From an uncultured Clostridia bacterium (GTDB lineage: Bacteria > Bacillota > Clostridia > Christensenellales > Borkfalkiaceae), in contig CAMORY010000041.1 of assembly GCA_946624395.1 (NCBI GenBank), forward strand, positions 1-7,279: a stretch of 7,279 nt of DNA, given 5' to 3'. A program made the position numbers and the translations under genes. Of the stretch, positions 1 to 5,940 are shown in pieces (position 1 is the first letter of the stretch; the number at the start of each line of letters is the position of its first letter). Below the pieces are notes generated by a model. The model saw nothing but the letters and a program-made list of their open reading frames with translations. It searched no databases and had not been told where the DNA came from.

Positions 1-780
1 CGCGCCCGCAAGTTTGTCCGTGCCTACCGCGTAATGGCTTGCGGGGAATATTACCGCGTGTTTAAGTTCGGAAACGACTTTGCCCGACACGTACTCCACT
101 TCGGAGATTTTTTCCACCGTATCGCCGAAAAATTCCACGCGTATAAAAATTTCGGTATTTGCTGACGGAAATATATCCACTATATCGCCGCGCGCGCGGA
201 AAGTCGAACGGGAAAAATCCACGTCGTTTCTCGTGTACTGAATACCCACGAGTTTCCGCATAAGTTCGTCGCGTTCCAAATTATCGTCGGGGCGGATAGA
301 CACCGCAAGGCGGTAATACTCTTCTGGCGCGCCCAACCCGTAAATGCAGGACACGGACGCGACGACTATCGTATCCGACCGTTCGGCAAGCGAACAGGTC
401 GCCGAGTGCCGCAGTTTATCTATCTCGTCGTTTATGGCAAGGTCTTTTTCTATATAGGTGTCCGTACTCGGAATATACGCTTCGGGCTGATAGTAGTCGT
501 AATAGGACACGAAAAATTCTACACGGTTATTCGGGAAAAAAGCGCGGAATTCGTTGCAAAGTTGCGCCGCAAGCGTTTTGTTGTGCGCAATAACTAAAGC
601 GGGACGGTTCACGTTTGCTATAACGTTCGCCATAGTAAACGTTTTGCCCGAACCCGTCGCGCCCAAAAGCACCTGCGTGCGAAGCCCGTCAAAAAGACCT
701 TCGGTCAAAAGCCTTATCGCTTGCGGCTGGTCGCCCGTGGGCTTGAATTTTGATTTTAACTCGAATTTCCTTTTTTCCAT
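1..780 (-). CDS. uvrB: UvrABC system protein B (excinuclease subunit B), N-terminal 260 codons; 3' end outside the window
   Basis: UvrB is the DNA-damage-verifying helicase-like subunit of nucleotide excision repair. It is loaded by UvrA and then recruits UvrC for incision. The reverse strand reads MEKRKFELKSKFKPTGDQPQ at the start, the usual UvrB N-terminus with the GDQP nucleotide-binding signature. Walker A GATGSGKT is at residues 40-47, followed by the AHNKTLAAQL helicase segment (65-74). The DNA-clamping beta-hairpin SYYDYYQPEAYIPSTDTYIEKD lies at about 92-113, and RSTFRARGDIVDIFP at about 191-205. The frame is open to base 1, so about 400 of the family's usual 660 or so residues (later helicase motifs and the UvrC-binding tail) are missing because the window ends, not because the gene is broken. 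The start ATG (778-780) fits family alignment and has only a weak upstream GGAT. It begins 14 bp after the MBL stop codon, so it is probably the fourth gene of the operon. Identification is very secure. Confidence 0.97.
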   Translation of the reverse strand, partial: MEKRKFELKSKFKPTGDQPQAIRLLTEGLFDGLRTQVLLGATGSGKTFTMANVIANVNRPALVIAHNKTLAAQLCNEFRAFFPNNRVEFFVSYYDYYQPEAYIPSTDTYIEKDLAINDEIDKLRHSATCSLAERSDTIVVASVSCIYGLGAPEEYYRLAVSIRPDDNLERDELMRKLVGIQYTRNDVDFSRSTFRARGDIVDIFPSANTEIFIRVEFFGDTVEKISEVEYVSGKVVSELKHAVIFPASHYAVGTDKLAGA

Positions 781-794
781 AATATCCGTTTAAT

Positions 795-1808
795 TTAAGC
801 CGCGTCTAATGCGGTATGTACCGTCGCTTTCCCACTCCCGTCCACGAACACGGACACCGTGCCGAACACGCTCGTAAGATATATATTACAGTTTTCGTTC
901 GCGGCGCGTATACGCGACAGCGTCGCCTTTGTAGGGTGCGAATAATTATTATCCCCGCCGACGGAGATAACCGCGTTTTTCGGGGTCAACGTCTGTAAAA
1001 ACTCATCGCCGCTCGCGTCATCAGACCCGTGGTGCGAAACTTTGAGAAAATCTATATCGGTAAGGTTTACTTTGCTTTTGCTTACCATACCCAAATTAAA
1101 GTTATTAAGCGCCACCGCTTCCTGTGAAAAGCCCGCGTCGCCCGTGAAAACGAACCGTACGCCCTTATATTCAAGATATATTATGGGCGAAACGTTATTG
1201 CGGGCTTGCGGAGACGGCTCTTCCGAACCGTTTATATCCGTATACGCGCTGTCCGTAGTGCCTTGCGCGTTGGGCGAAAGCATAACAAGGTAATAATCGT
1301 CCCCGCTAACGTTTTTACCCACGGCGGAATAAACTCTCGTCATATTTCCCGCTTGACGCGCCGCTTCGATAATATTATACGCATCGCAGTACGGGTTAAA
1401 ATTTTCGGGTTGAGATAATTTAGGGATATATGCGGTTTCCACTTTATAATCGGTAAGAATAGCCGCCGCGTTGCCCACGTGGTCGGAATCCGGGTGAGTT
1501 AAAACGAAATAGTTAAGCGTGCCGCCCGTATACTCGTCAAGATAACGCTTTACCGCGTTGTAATTTCTGTCGCTTGCCGTTCCGCAGTCAATAAGCATGG
1601 TTTTGCCGTCGGCAAAATTTATAAAAATAGCGTCGCCTTCGCCCACGTCTATATAGTTTACCGAAAACCCTTCGTAATACTTAAAAGTATCGACGTATTC
1701 GCCGCCGTGATTACCGTTATCGCATGCGCATACAAGGCAACAACCGCAACTTATCGCTACGGCGACTGATACCGCTAATAATTTTTTAAGCCGCGCAAAA
1801 AGTTTCAT
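795..1808 (-). CDS. Exported ComEC/Rec2-type metallo-beta-lactamase-fold hydrolase, likely lipoprotein
   Basis: This 337-residue protein resembles the C-terminal MBL domain of the DNA-uptake protein ComEC, but stands alone without ComEC's membrane channel. What is seen: a basic n-region (MKLFARLKK), a hydrophobic core (about 10-19), then a Cys-rich stretch CGCCLVCAC (21-29). V-C-A|C29 could serve as an atypical lipobox. Metal-site motifs in order are YIDVGEGDAIFI (52-63), THPDSDH (104-110), FTGDAG (221-226, Asp224), the ComEC-like VSHHGSDD (257-264) and ISVGGDNNYSHP (281-292). Together they indicate a di-metal hydrolase. In the family, the ComEC domain is thought to be a nuclease and other MBL relatives are phosphodiesterases; the substrate here is unknown. 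With the signal peptide it should act outside the membrane. The ATG overlaps the patatin stop by 4 bp (ATGA) and has only a weak purine-rich AAAAGAAA before it, so translational coupling is likely. Fold assignment is firm, substrate is not. Confidence 0.9.
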   Translation of the reverse strand: MKLFARLKKLLAVSVAVAISCGCCLVCACDNGNHGGEYVDTFKYYEGFSVNYIDVGEGDAIFINFADGKTMLIDCGTASDRNYNAVKRYLDEYTGGTLNYFVLTHPDSDHVGNAAAILTDYKVETAYIPKLSQPENFNPYCDAYNIIEAARQAGNMTRVYSAVGKNVSGDDYYLVMLSPNAQGTTDSAYTDINGSEEPSPQARNNVSPIIYLEYKGVRFVFTGDAGFSQEAVALNNFNLGMVSKSKVNLTDIDFLKVSHHGSDDASGDEFLQTLTPKNAVISVGGDNNYSHPTKATLSRIRAANENCNIYLTSVFGTVSVFVDGSGKATVHTALDAA

Positions 1809-2644
1809 TTTCTTTTGTTGATTTTAATTCCCTTTTTAAGTTTAGCCGCGTTAATACCCCGCTTTATTTCGGTTATATGTTCGCGTGCGCAATCGTAGCC
1901 GATTTCAAACATACGGTCCGCGGCGGAAAACGAAACGGGCTTATACGCGGCTAAATCGGGGTGCAACATAAAGTCCGCGTTTTCATATCCCTTTTTCCAA
2001 GGTTCGTCAACGCCGCCCTTAAATTCGGGGAAAATCATATTCAGAATACCGCCGCCGCTTTTAACGTGCGACGAAAGGTCGATGCCGACGATATAGTCCG
2101 CGCCCATTTCCTTTACTTTATCCGCGGGTACGGAATTACAAAACGCACCGTCTATAAGCGCCTTGCCGTCCACTATAACGGGCTTAAAAAAGGGCGGGTA
2201 TGCGGAAGAAGCGCATAGTGCCTGCGCCACGTTCCCGCTCTTAAATTCGTATTCTTCGCCCGTATCCAGCACGGTCGCTACCGCGCGGAACGGCTTTTTA
2301 AGTTCTTCTATATCGAGATTGCCGATAGTGCGGTCAATAACCTTGAAAAGCCCTAACGTATCCATCTTTATCATAAAAAGGTTCTTGATTTCCGAAACGT
2401 TGACGCCTTTTAAAAGTTCCAGACAGTCGGTTGCGGAATACCCCGCAGAGTAAAACGCACCGATAATGCTGCCTATGCTCGTTCCCGCTATAATATCAAA
2501 CTCTATGCCGTTCTCTTCAAACGCGTAAAGCGCACCGAGTTCCGCGTAGCCTTTAGCCCCGCCCGAGCCCAGCGCCAAGCCCAACTTAAATTCGGGCGCG
2601 GGTTTTTTCTTAAATAAACTCTTGAATTTTCCCCAAAAACTCAT
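1805..2644 (-). CDS. Patatin-like phospholipase (RssA/YchK-like lipid acyl hydrolase)
   Basis: A 279-residue patatin-family serine acyl hydrolase, predicted to cleave acyl chains from phospholipids or other lipids. The three hallmarks are present in order: the oxyanion-hole glycine loop LGSGGAKGYAELG (25-37), the nucleophile elbow GTSIG (54-58, Ser56) and the DGA motif of the Ser-Asp dyad (165-167, Asp165). The conserved SSAYPPFFKPV segment (146-156) and the VPAD stretch just after DGA are also typical. The length matches the stand-alone bacterial RssA-type group. There is no signal peptide. The first 20 residues (MSFWGKFKSLFKKK...) are basic with aromatic residues and could help it sit on the inner membrane face, which is inference. 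The start ATG overlaps the exporter stop by 4 bp, with GGAAG 4 bases upstream as ribosome binding site inside the exporter's last codons. It is co-transcribed with the exporter and the MBL protein. All catalytic residues are present; the physiological substrate cannot be read from sequence. Confidence 0.95.
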   Translation of the reverse strand: MSFWGKFKSLFKKKPAPEFKLGLALGSGGAKGYAELGALYAFEENGIEFDIIAGTSIGSIIGAFYSAGYSATDCLELLKGVNVSEIKNLFMIKMDTLGLFKVIDRTIGNLDIEELKKPFRAVATVLDTGEEYEFKSGNVAQALCASSAYPPFFKPVIVDGKALIDGAFCNSVPADKVKEMGADYIVGIDLSSHVKSGGGILNMIFPEFKGGVDEPWKKGYENADFMLHPDLAAYKPVSFSAADRMFEIGYDCAREHITEIKRGINAAKLKKGIKINKRK

Positions 2645-3273
2645 TTTTCTTCCGCCGTCTTTTTCTTAAGTGAAATTTTAACGATAACTAATATAAGCAT
2701 TACCGCAGCGAGTGCGAATAACCCGTACAAAACGTAGTCGAGTATAGCGAGATTGCCGCTTGCAGCAAGAATTATTTCCGCTAAAACTGAAATTATAGCC
2801 CCCGCTATAAAGTTGCCGATAACGACGGGCAGTATCGCGTCCTTAAATTTAAGCCCCAAAAACACGGCGACGGCTGTTCCCGTCCATACCCCCGTCATGG
2901 GTAATGGTATCGCCACGAAAATAAACGTGCCAAGTATCTTATAAAACTTTTCGGTATGCGCCTTTTTGCCGCTTTTTTCGGCTTTTTTAAGCGCCGCGTC
3001 CGCCTTGTCTTTAAAAAACAACTCTATTTTATCGGCAAACGCGTTAAACCACTTGATTTTTTTAAGCAGGTTAAGTATAGGCACTAAAAGGAAAAACACG
3101 GGGATAAACGCAACGGTCGAACCAAGGTAAGATAGCCCAAAACTTTCAAAAAAGTTTAGGCTAGCGCCGCGCGCGAAAATTATGCCGCCTTTAAGTTCTA
3201 TTAAAGGAATAAAGGACATAATAAGCGTTGCGATTTTATCGTCGCCGATAAGATTTTGTATGAATTCTACCAT
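2641..3273 (-). CDS. Small multidrug export-family membrane protein (COG2426 / Sm_multidrug_ex)
   Basis: A 210-residue integral membrane protein with the two signatures of this poorly characterised family: PLIELKGGIIFARG (23-36, the family's P-x-x-E-L-[RK]-G element) and IPLPMTGVWTGT (122-133, the PLPxTGxWTG element). Hydrophobic segments are at about 13-34, 43-69, 112-140, 145-171 and 176-199, so four to five membrane passes including half-length re-entrant ones. A charged Lys-rich stretch at about 70-112 separates the halves, and the C-terminus is basic (SLKKKTAEEK). The arrangement resembles the inverted halves of DedA/SNARE-associated proteins, which is a loose analogy. The family name comes from annotation history, and real substrates are not established. 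It is the first gene of the left operon: AAGGA at 3279-3283 lies 5 bases before the ATG, supporting this start, and the gene ends in an ATGA overlap with the patatin gene. Confidence 0.85.
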   Translation of the reverse strand: MVEFIQNLIGDDKIATLIMSFIPLIELKGGIIFARGASLNFFESFGLSYLGSTVAFIPVFFLLVPILNLLKKIKWFNAFADKIELFFKDKADAALKKAEKSGKKAHTEKFYKILGTFIFVAIPLPMTGVWTGTAVAVFLGLKFKDAILPVVIGNFIAGAIISVLAEIILAASGNLAILDYVLYGLFALAAVMLILVIVKISLKKKTAEEK

Positions 3274-3278
3274 AAATT

Positions 3279-3283
3279 TCCTT
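3279..3283 (-). promoter_or_regulatory. Ribosome binding site of the COG2426 exporter gene
   Basis: AAGGA on the minus strand lies 5 bases before the ATG at 3271-3273. It decides the start of the operon's first gene and contrasts with ttcA on the other side of the spacer, which has no such site. Confidence 0.7.
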
Positions 3284-3290
3284 AAAATAA

Positions 3291-3318
3291 ATTGTGTTTT
3301 TACGCCGTTTGCTGTAAA
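3291..3318 (-). promoter_or_regulatory. Possible promoter of the exporter-patatin-MBL-uvrB operon
   Basis: On the minus strand TTTACA (3318-3313, five of six for a -35) is followed after 16 bases by CACAAT (3296-3291, four of six for a -10). The predicted start near 3284 would leave a leader of about 11 bases that still carries the AAGGA ribosome binding site. Its -35 overlaps the -10 of ttcA and its -10 overlaps the -35 of ttcA. It is weaker than the ttcA and glyS promoters, and other AT-rich hexamers nearby could serve instead. Confidence 0.4.
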
Positions 3319-3320
3319 AT
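3292..3320 (+). promoter_or_regulatory. Probable sigma-70-type promoter of ttcA
   Basis: A -35-like TTGTGT (3292-3297) and a -10-like TAAAAT (3315-3320) are separated by exactly 17 bases. The -10 matches five of six consensus positions and the -35 four of six. Expected transcription start, about 7 bases past the -10, falls on the ATG at 3327, so the message would have little or no leader. The 12 bases from 3313 (TGTAAAATACCT) recur in the glyS promoter at 5900. Prediction by eye only. Confidence 0.6.
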
Positions 3321-3326
3321 ACCTAT

Positions 3327-4073
3327 ATGACTACTCAAAAAATGCTTTCCGTTATGCGCAAGGGCATAACCGAATATAAAATGATAAAGGACGGCGATAA
3401 AATAGCCGTCGGCGTGTCGGGCGGTAAAGATTCCGTGTCGCTACTTAAACTTCTTGCCGAATACCGTAAATTTTCGCCCGAAAAATTCGAACTTCTCGCT
3501 ATTTCCGTCGATTTGGATTTTACGGGTGCGAAAACCGATTTTAACGCGCTTAAAAGTTTTTGCGAAGAACTTTCCGTGCCTTATATCGTGGAAAAAACCG
3601 ACATAGGTAAAATCGTGTTCGACGTGAGAAAAGAAACTAACCCCTGCGCGCTGTGTTCCAAAATGCGGAAAGGCGCGCTATACGACGTAGCCGTTAAAAA
3701 CGGGTGCAACAAGGTGGCGCTTGGTCATCACGCGGACGACTTGACCGACACTTTTTTGCTTTCCTTATTCTACGAAGGTCGGCTTTCCACCTTTGCACCA
3801 AAAAGTTATTTGGACCGCACAGGCTTAACGCTTATTCGCCCGCTTATTATGGCAAAAGAGGCGAATATTACGGGCTTTTCTAAAAATCTGCCTATCGTCA
3901 AAAGCCCCTGCCCCGCAAATAAACACACCAAGCGGGAATTCGTTAAAAACGCTCTGCGGGAATTAGCAAAGGAAATCCCGAACGTACGTGAAATGGCGTA
4001 CACCGCCATAACCCACCCTGAAAGGTACAACCTTTTCGATAAGTTCCGAAAAGAAATAGACGAAATATTGTAA
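3327..4073 (+). CDS. ttcA: TtcA-like tRNA 2-thiocytidine biosynthesis protein (PP-loop ATPase)
   Basis: TtcA converts cytidine to 2-thiocytidine at position 32 of some tRNA anticodon loops, activating the base with ATP and using an oxygen-sensitive [4Fe-4S] cluster. This 248-residue protein has the PP-loop VSGGKDSVSLL (30-40), a CALC pair (Cys107, Cys110) followed by SKMRKGALYD, GHHADDLTDTFLL (133-145) and KSPCPANKHTKRE (192-204) with Cys195. Three cysteines in this spacing match the three cluster ligands known in E. coli TtcA (two from the first CxxC, one from the later motif). It is shorter than the roughly 310-residue E. coli enzyme, lacking N-terminal and C-terminal extensions, as is common in Gram-positive relatives. 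The target position in this organism is inferred. The ATG at 3327 has no Shine-Dalgarno; it lies 6 bases past a good -10 box. Met6 and Met10 also lack one. It is divergent from the exporter operon and ends at an intrinsic terminator. Confidence 0.88.
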   Translation: MTTQKMLSVMRKGITEYKMIKDGDKIAVGVSGGKDSVSLLKLLAEYRKFSPEKFELLAISVDLDFTGAKTDFNALKSFCEELSVPYIVEKTDIGKIVFDVRKETNPCALCSKMRKGALYDVAVKNGCNKVALGHHADDLTDTFLLSLFYEGRLSTFAPKSYLDRTGLTLIRPLIMAKEANITGFSKNLPIVKSPCPANKHTKREFVKNALRELAKEIPNVREMAYTAITHPERYNLFDKFRKEIDEIL

Positions 4074-4085
4074 ATTTTATTGTAG

Positions 4086-4120
4086 CCGCCGCGCAAATTA
4101 AAGCGCGGCGGAATTTTTTT
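4086..4120 (+). terminator. Intrinsic terminator of ttcA, shared with the convergent glnS end
   Basis: A perfect 9-bp GC-rich stem (CCGCCGCGC at 4086-4094 pairing with GCGCGGCGG at 4103-4111) closes an 8-base AT loop. It is followed by AA and seven T (4114-4120). It starts 12 bases after the ttcA stop and its T-run ends 4 bases before the glnS stop. On the glnS strand the same hairpin is followed by CTACAATAAAATTT, a poor T-tract, so termination there should be weaker. Confidence 0.92.
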
Positions 4121-4124
4121 GCTA

Positions 4125-5774
4125 TTACTTGTTGAAATTATCTTTTAAGGACACTATTTCGCTTAAAACCGTTTTACCTTTAACGTCTAAAAGCTTAAAG
4201 TAGCCAGTCCGCATAAGTTGATACGGAATATCGCCGTTATTAAGCACGTACGGTTCGACCTTGCCGTTAAAAATTTTAAGACTGTCCGCGTTCATGCGCT
4301 CGGAAAAATCCTGCCCCGCGTACTCTTCGTCTTTGAGTAAATATCCGTATTTGCGAATTTCAATATCCGCGCTGGTCGCTTCGTCCACCCATTGAATAAC
4401 GCCTTTCACCTTTATCCCCGAAGTGTCGTTGCCGCTCTTGGATTCCTTAATATACGAACACAAAATTTCCACGGGTTCGCCGTTGTCGTCTAAAATCACG
4501 TCGTCGCACTTTACGATATACGCGGACTTTAGCCGCACGTACCCGTCCTTTTTAAGCCTGAAATACTTGGGCGGGGGATTAAGCGAGAAATCGTCCGCGT
4601 CGATATATAAATGCTTTGAAAAGGTAATTTTTCTCGTCCGCTTTATCTCTTCGTTCGGATTTATATCGAAATCGACTTCTTCCGTTTTTCCGTCGGGATA
4701 GTTCGTTATCGTAAGTTTTAAGGGCTTTAATACGCCCATAGCGCGTTCGGCGTTGGCGTTTAAATATTCCCTGATGCACGCTTCGAGATAAGAAATCTGC
4801 ACTTCGGAATTTGCTTTCGCAATCCCTATTCTGCCGCAGAAATCTTTTAAGGCTTCCGCAGGCACGCCGCGGCTACGTAATCCCGTTAAGGTCGGCATAC
4901 GCGGGTCGTCCCACCCGTCCACAGAACCTTCTTCCACGAGTTTTTTAAGATACCGCTTACTCATTACAAGGTTGGTAATGTTAAGCCGCGCAAACTCTAT
5001 CTGGCGGGGCTTTGGGTTAAAGCCCAAAGTTATGCCTACCCAGTCGTAAAGCGGGCGGTGGTCTTCAAATTCCAAAGTGCAAAGCGAAAAAGATACGCCC
5101 TGCAAATAGTCGCAAATGGGGTGCGCAAAGTCGTACATAGGATATATGCACCACTTATCCCCCGTGCGGTAATGCTTTTCACGCAAAATTCTGTAAATAA
5201 CGGGGTCGCGCATATTGATGTTAGGGCTTGACATATCTATTTTAGCGCGCAAACACTTGCTACCGTCTGGATATAACCCCGCTTTCATTTCACGGAATAA
5301 CTTTAAGTTCTCTTCTATACTGCGGCCCCTATAAGGGCTTTCCTTGCCCGCTTCGGTTAAAGTACCACGGTTAGCGGAAATTTCTTCCGGCGTCATATCG
5401 CACACGAACGCGTTGCCCATCATAATTTCCTGTTCCGCAAACTCGTAAATCTTGTCGTAAAAATCCGAAGCGTGCGTTATTTTATCGTACTCAAAGCCAA
5501 GCCACGCGATATCTTTCTTTATCGCTTCTTCGTACTCTTCTTTTTCTTTACTCGGATTAGTGTCGTCCAAAAACAGGTTGCACTTGCCGTTATACTTTTC
5601 CTTAACGCCGAAATTCAGGCACAAAGATTTCGCGTGCCCTATGTGAAGGTATCCGTTAGGTTCGGGCGGGAAACGGGTGTAAACTTCTTGCACCTTTCCG
5701 CTCGAAATTTCGTCGTTGATGATTTGTTCTATAAAATTATTCGCTTCTGGTAATTCTTTAATCATAGTAAACAT
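4125..5774 (-). CDS. glnS: Glutaminyl-tRNA synthetase
   Basis: A class I aminoacyl-tRNA synthetase that charges tRNA-Gln with glutamine in the cytoplasm. Seen in order: TRFPPEPNGYLHIGHAKS (33-50) with the HIGH motif at 44-47; DDTNP (70-74); RGTLTEAGKESPYR (136-149); KWCIYPMYDFAHPICD (207-222); SLCTLEFEDHRPLYDW (230-245); the KMSKS equivalent VMSKRYL (270-276); WDDPRMPTL (288-296); then a C-terminal beta-barrel anticodon domain ending in the VSLKD segment. The NGYLHIGHAKS and WDDPRMPTL forms separate GlnRS from GluRS. At 549 residues it is close to the E. coli enzyme (about 554), with no extra domain. The start is uncertain: Met1 (5772-5774) and Met4 (5763-5765) both lack a convincing Shine-Dalgarno, and a -10-like TAAAAT directly abuts Met1, which favours Met4. 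Many Bacillota lack GlnRS and make Gln-tRNA by amidation, so this lineage has direct charging at least. Confidence 0.97.
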   Translation of the reverse strand: MFTMIKELPEANNFIEQIINDEISSGKVQEVYTRFPPEPNGYLHIGHAKSLCLNFGVKEKYNGKCNLFLDDTNPSKEKEEYEEAIKKDIAWLGFEYDKITHASDFYDKIYEFAEQEIMMGNAFVCDMTPEEISANRGTLTEAGKESPYRGRSIEENLKLFREMKAGLYPDGSKCLRAKIDMSSPNINMRDPVIYRILREKHYRTGDKWCIYPMYDFAHPICDYLQGVSFSLCTLEFEDHRPLYDWVGITLGFNPKPRQIEFARLNITNLVMSKRYLKKLVEEGSVDGWDDPRMPTLTGLRSRGVPAEALKDFCGRIGIAKANSEVQISYLEACIREYLNANAERAMGVLKPLKLTITNYPDGKTEEVDFDINPNEEIKRTRKITFSKHLYIDADDFSLNPPPKYFRLKKDGYVRLKSAYIVKCDDVILDDNGEPVEILCSYIKESKSGNDTSGIKVKGVIQWVDEATSADIEIRKYGYLLKDEEYAGQDFSERMNADSLKIFNGKVEPYVLNNGDIPYQLMRTGYFKLLDVKGKTVLSEIVSLKDNFNK

Positions 5775-5803
5775 ATTTTACCACAATTTTTTAAAATAAA
5801 AAA
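5775..5803 (-). promoter_or_regulatory. Possible promoter of glnS
   Basis: On the minus strand a -10-like TAAAAT (5780-5775) directly abuts the first ATG of glnS. Seventeen bases upstream lies only a T-run (TTTTTT, 5803-5798) as a poor -35. If this -10 is used, transcription starts around 5766-5768, inside the long reading frame, and translation would begin at Met4 (5765-5763) with a 1-3 base leader. The box resembles those of ttcA and glyS (GTAAAATA). A promoter further upstream remains possible. Confidence 0.4.
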
Positions 5804-5823
5804 GTAAATATCGATATTACTTT
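5801..5823. repeat. Near-perfect inverted repeat, candidate operator between glnS and glyS
   Basis: Arms AAAGTA (5801-5806) and TACTTT (5818-5823) flank the palindromic core ATATCGATAT (5808-5817), with a single extra A at 5807. It is therefore a 22-base palindrome broken by one base. It touches the putative glnS -35 and lies 55 bases upstream of the glyS -35. A dimeric regulator site is one reading; chance symmetry in AT-rich DNA is the alternative. No T-run follows closely enough to make it a typical terminator. Confidence 0.4.
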
Positions 5824-5878
5824 AAAAAAATAGTACGCCATCAAGGTGGAATTTTACGCGCCCCGCTTTCTTATTTAC

Positions 5879-5907
5879 TTGACTATTAAATCAATATATT
5901 GTAAAAT
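5879..5907 (+). promoter_or_regulatory. Promoter of glyS
   Basis: TTGACT (5879-5884, five of six) and TAAAAT (5902-5907, five of six) are 17 bases apart, the clearest promoter in the window. Expected start is near 5914, giving a leader of about 27 bases that holds the AAGAAGG site. This leader is far too short for a T-box riboswitch, so tRNA-sensing control is not supported at this promoter. Confidence 0.75.
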
Positions 5908-5927
5908 ACCTTTTGCAATAATCTTTT

Positions 5928-5934
5928 AAGAAGG
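5928..5934 (+). promoter_or_regulatory. Ribosome binding site of glyS
   Basis: AAGAAGG lies 6 bases before the ATG at 5941. It is the strongest Shine-Dalgarno in the window and selects Met1 over Met7 as the start. Confidence 0.8.
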
Positions 5935-5940
5935 TTTTTT

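Noticed and set aside
1..780. Apparent lack of a complete gene at the left edge, possibly a truncated uvrB pseudogene
   Set aside because: The frame is open to the first base with every expected motif intact; the window boundary explains the missing part.
406..793. Two plus-strand open frames of 63 and 79 codons
   Set aside because: They lie opposite uvrB, whose frame is fully open with conserved motifs across the same bases; no start signals or recognisable protein content.
3806..4096. A 96-codon minus-strand frame opposite the ttcA 3' end
   Set aside because: It runs through the terminator hairpin and is antisense to a conserved coding region; no supporting signals.
5841..5863. AAGGTGGAATTTTACGCG resembles the T-box antiterminator sequence (AGGGTGG..CCGCG) upstream of glyS
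   Set aside because: It lies upstream of the clear glyS promoter, the match is imperfect, no specifier hairpin fits in the 166-bp spacer, and no terminator follows before the start codon.
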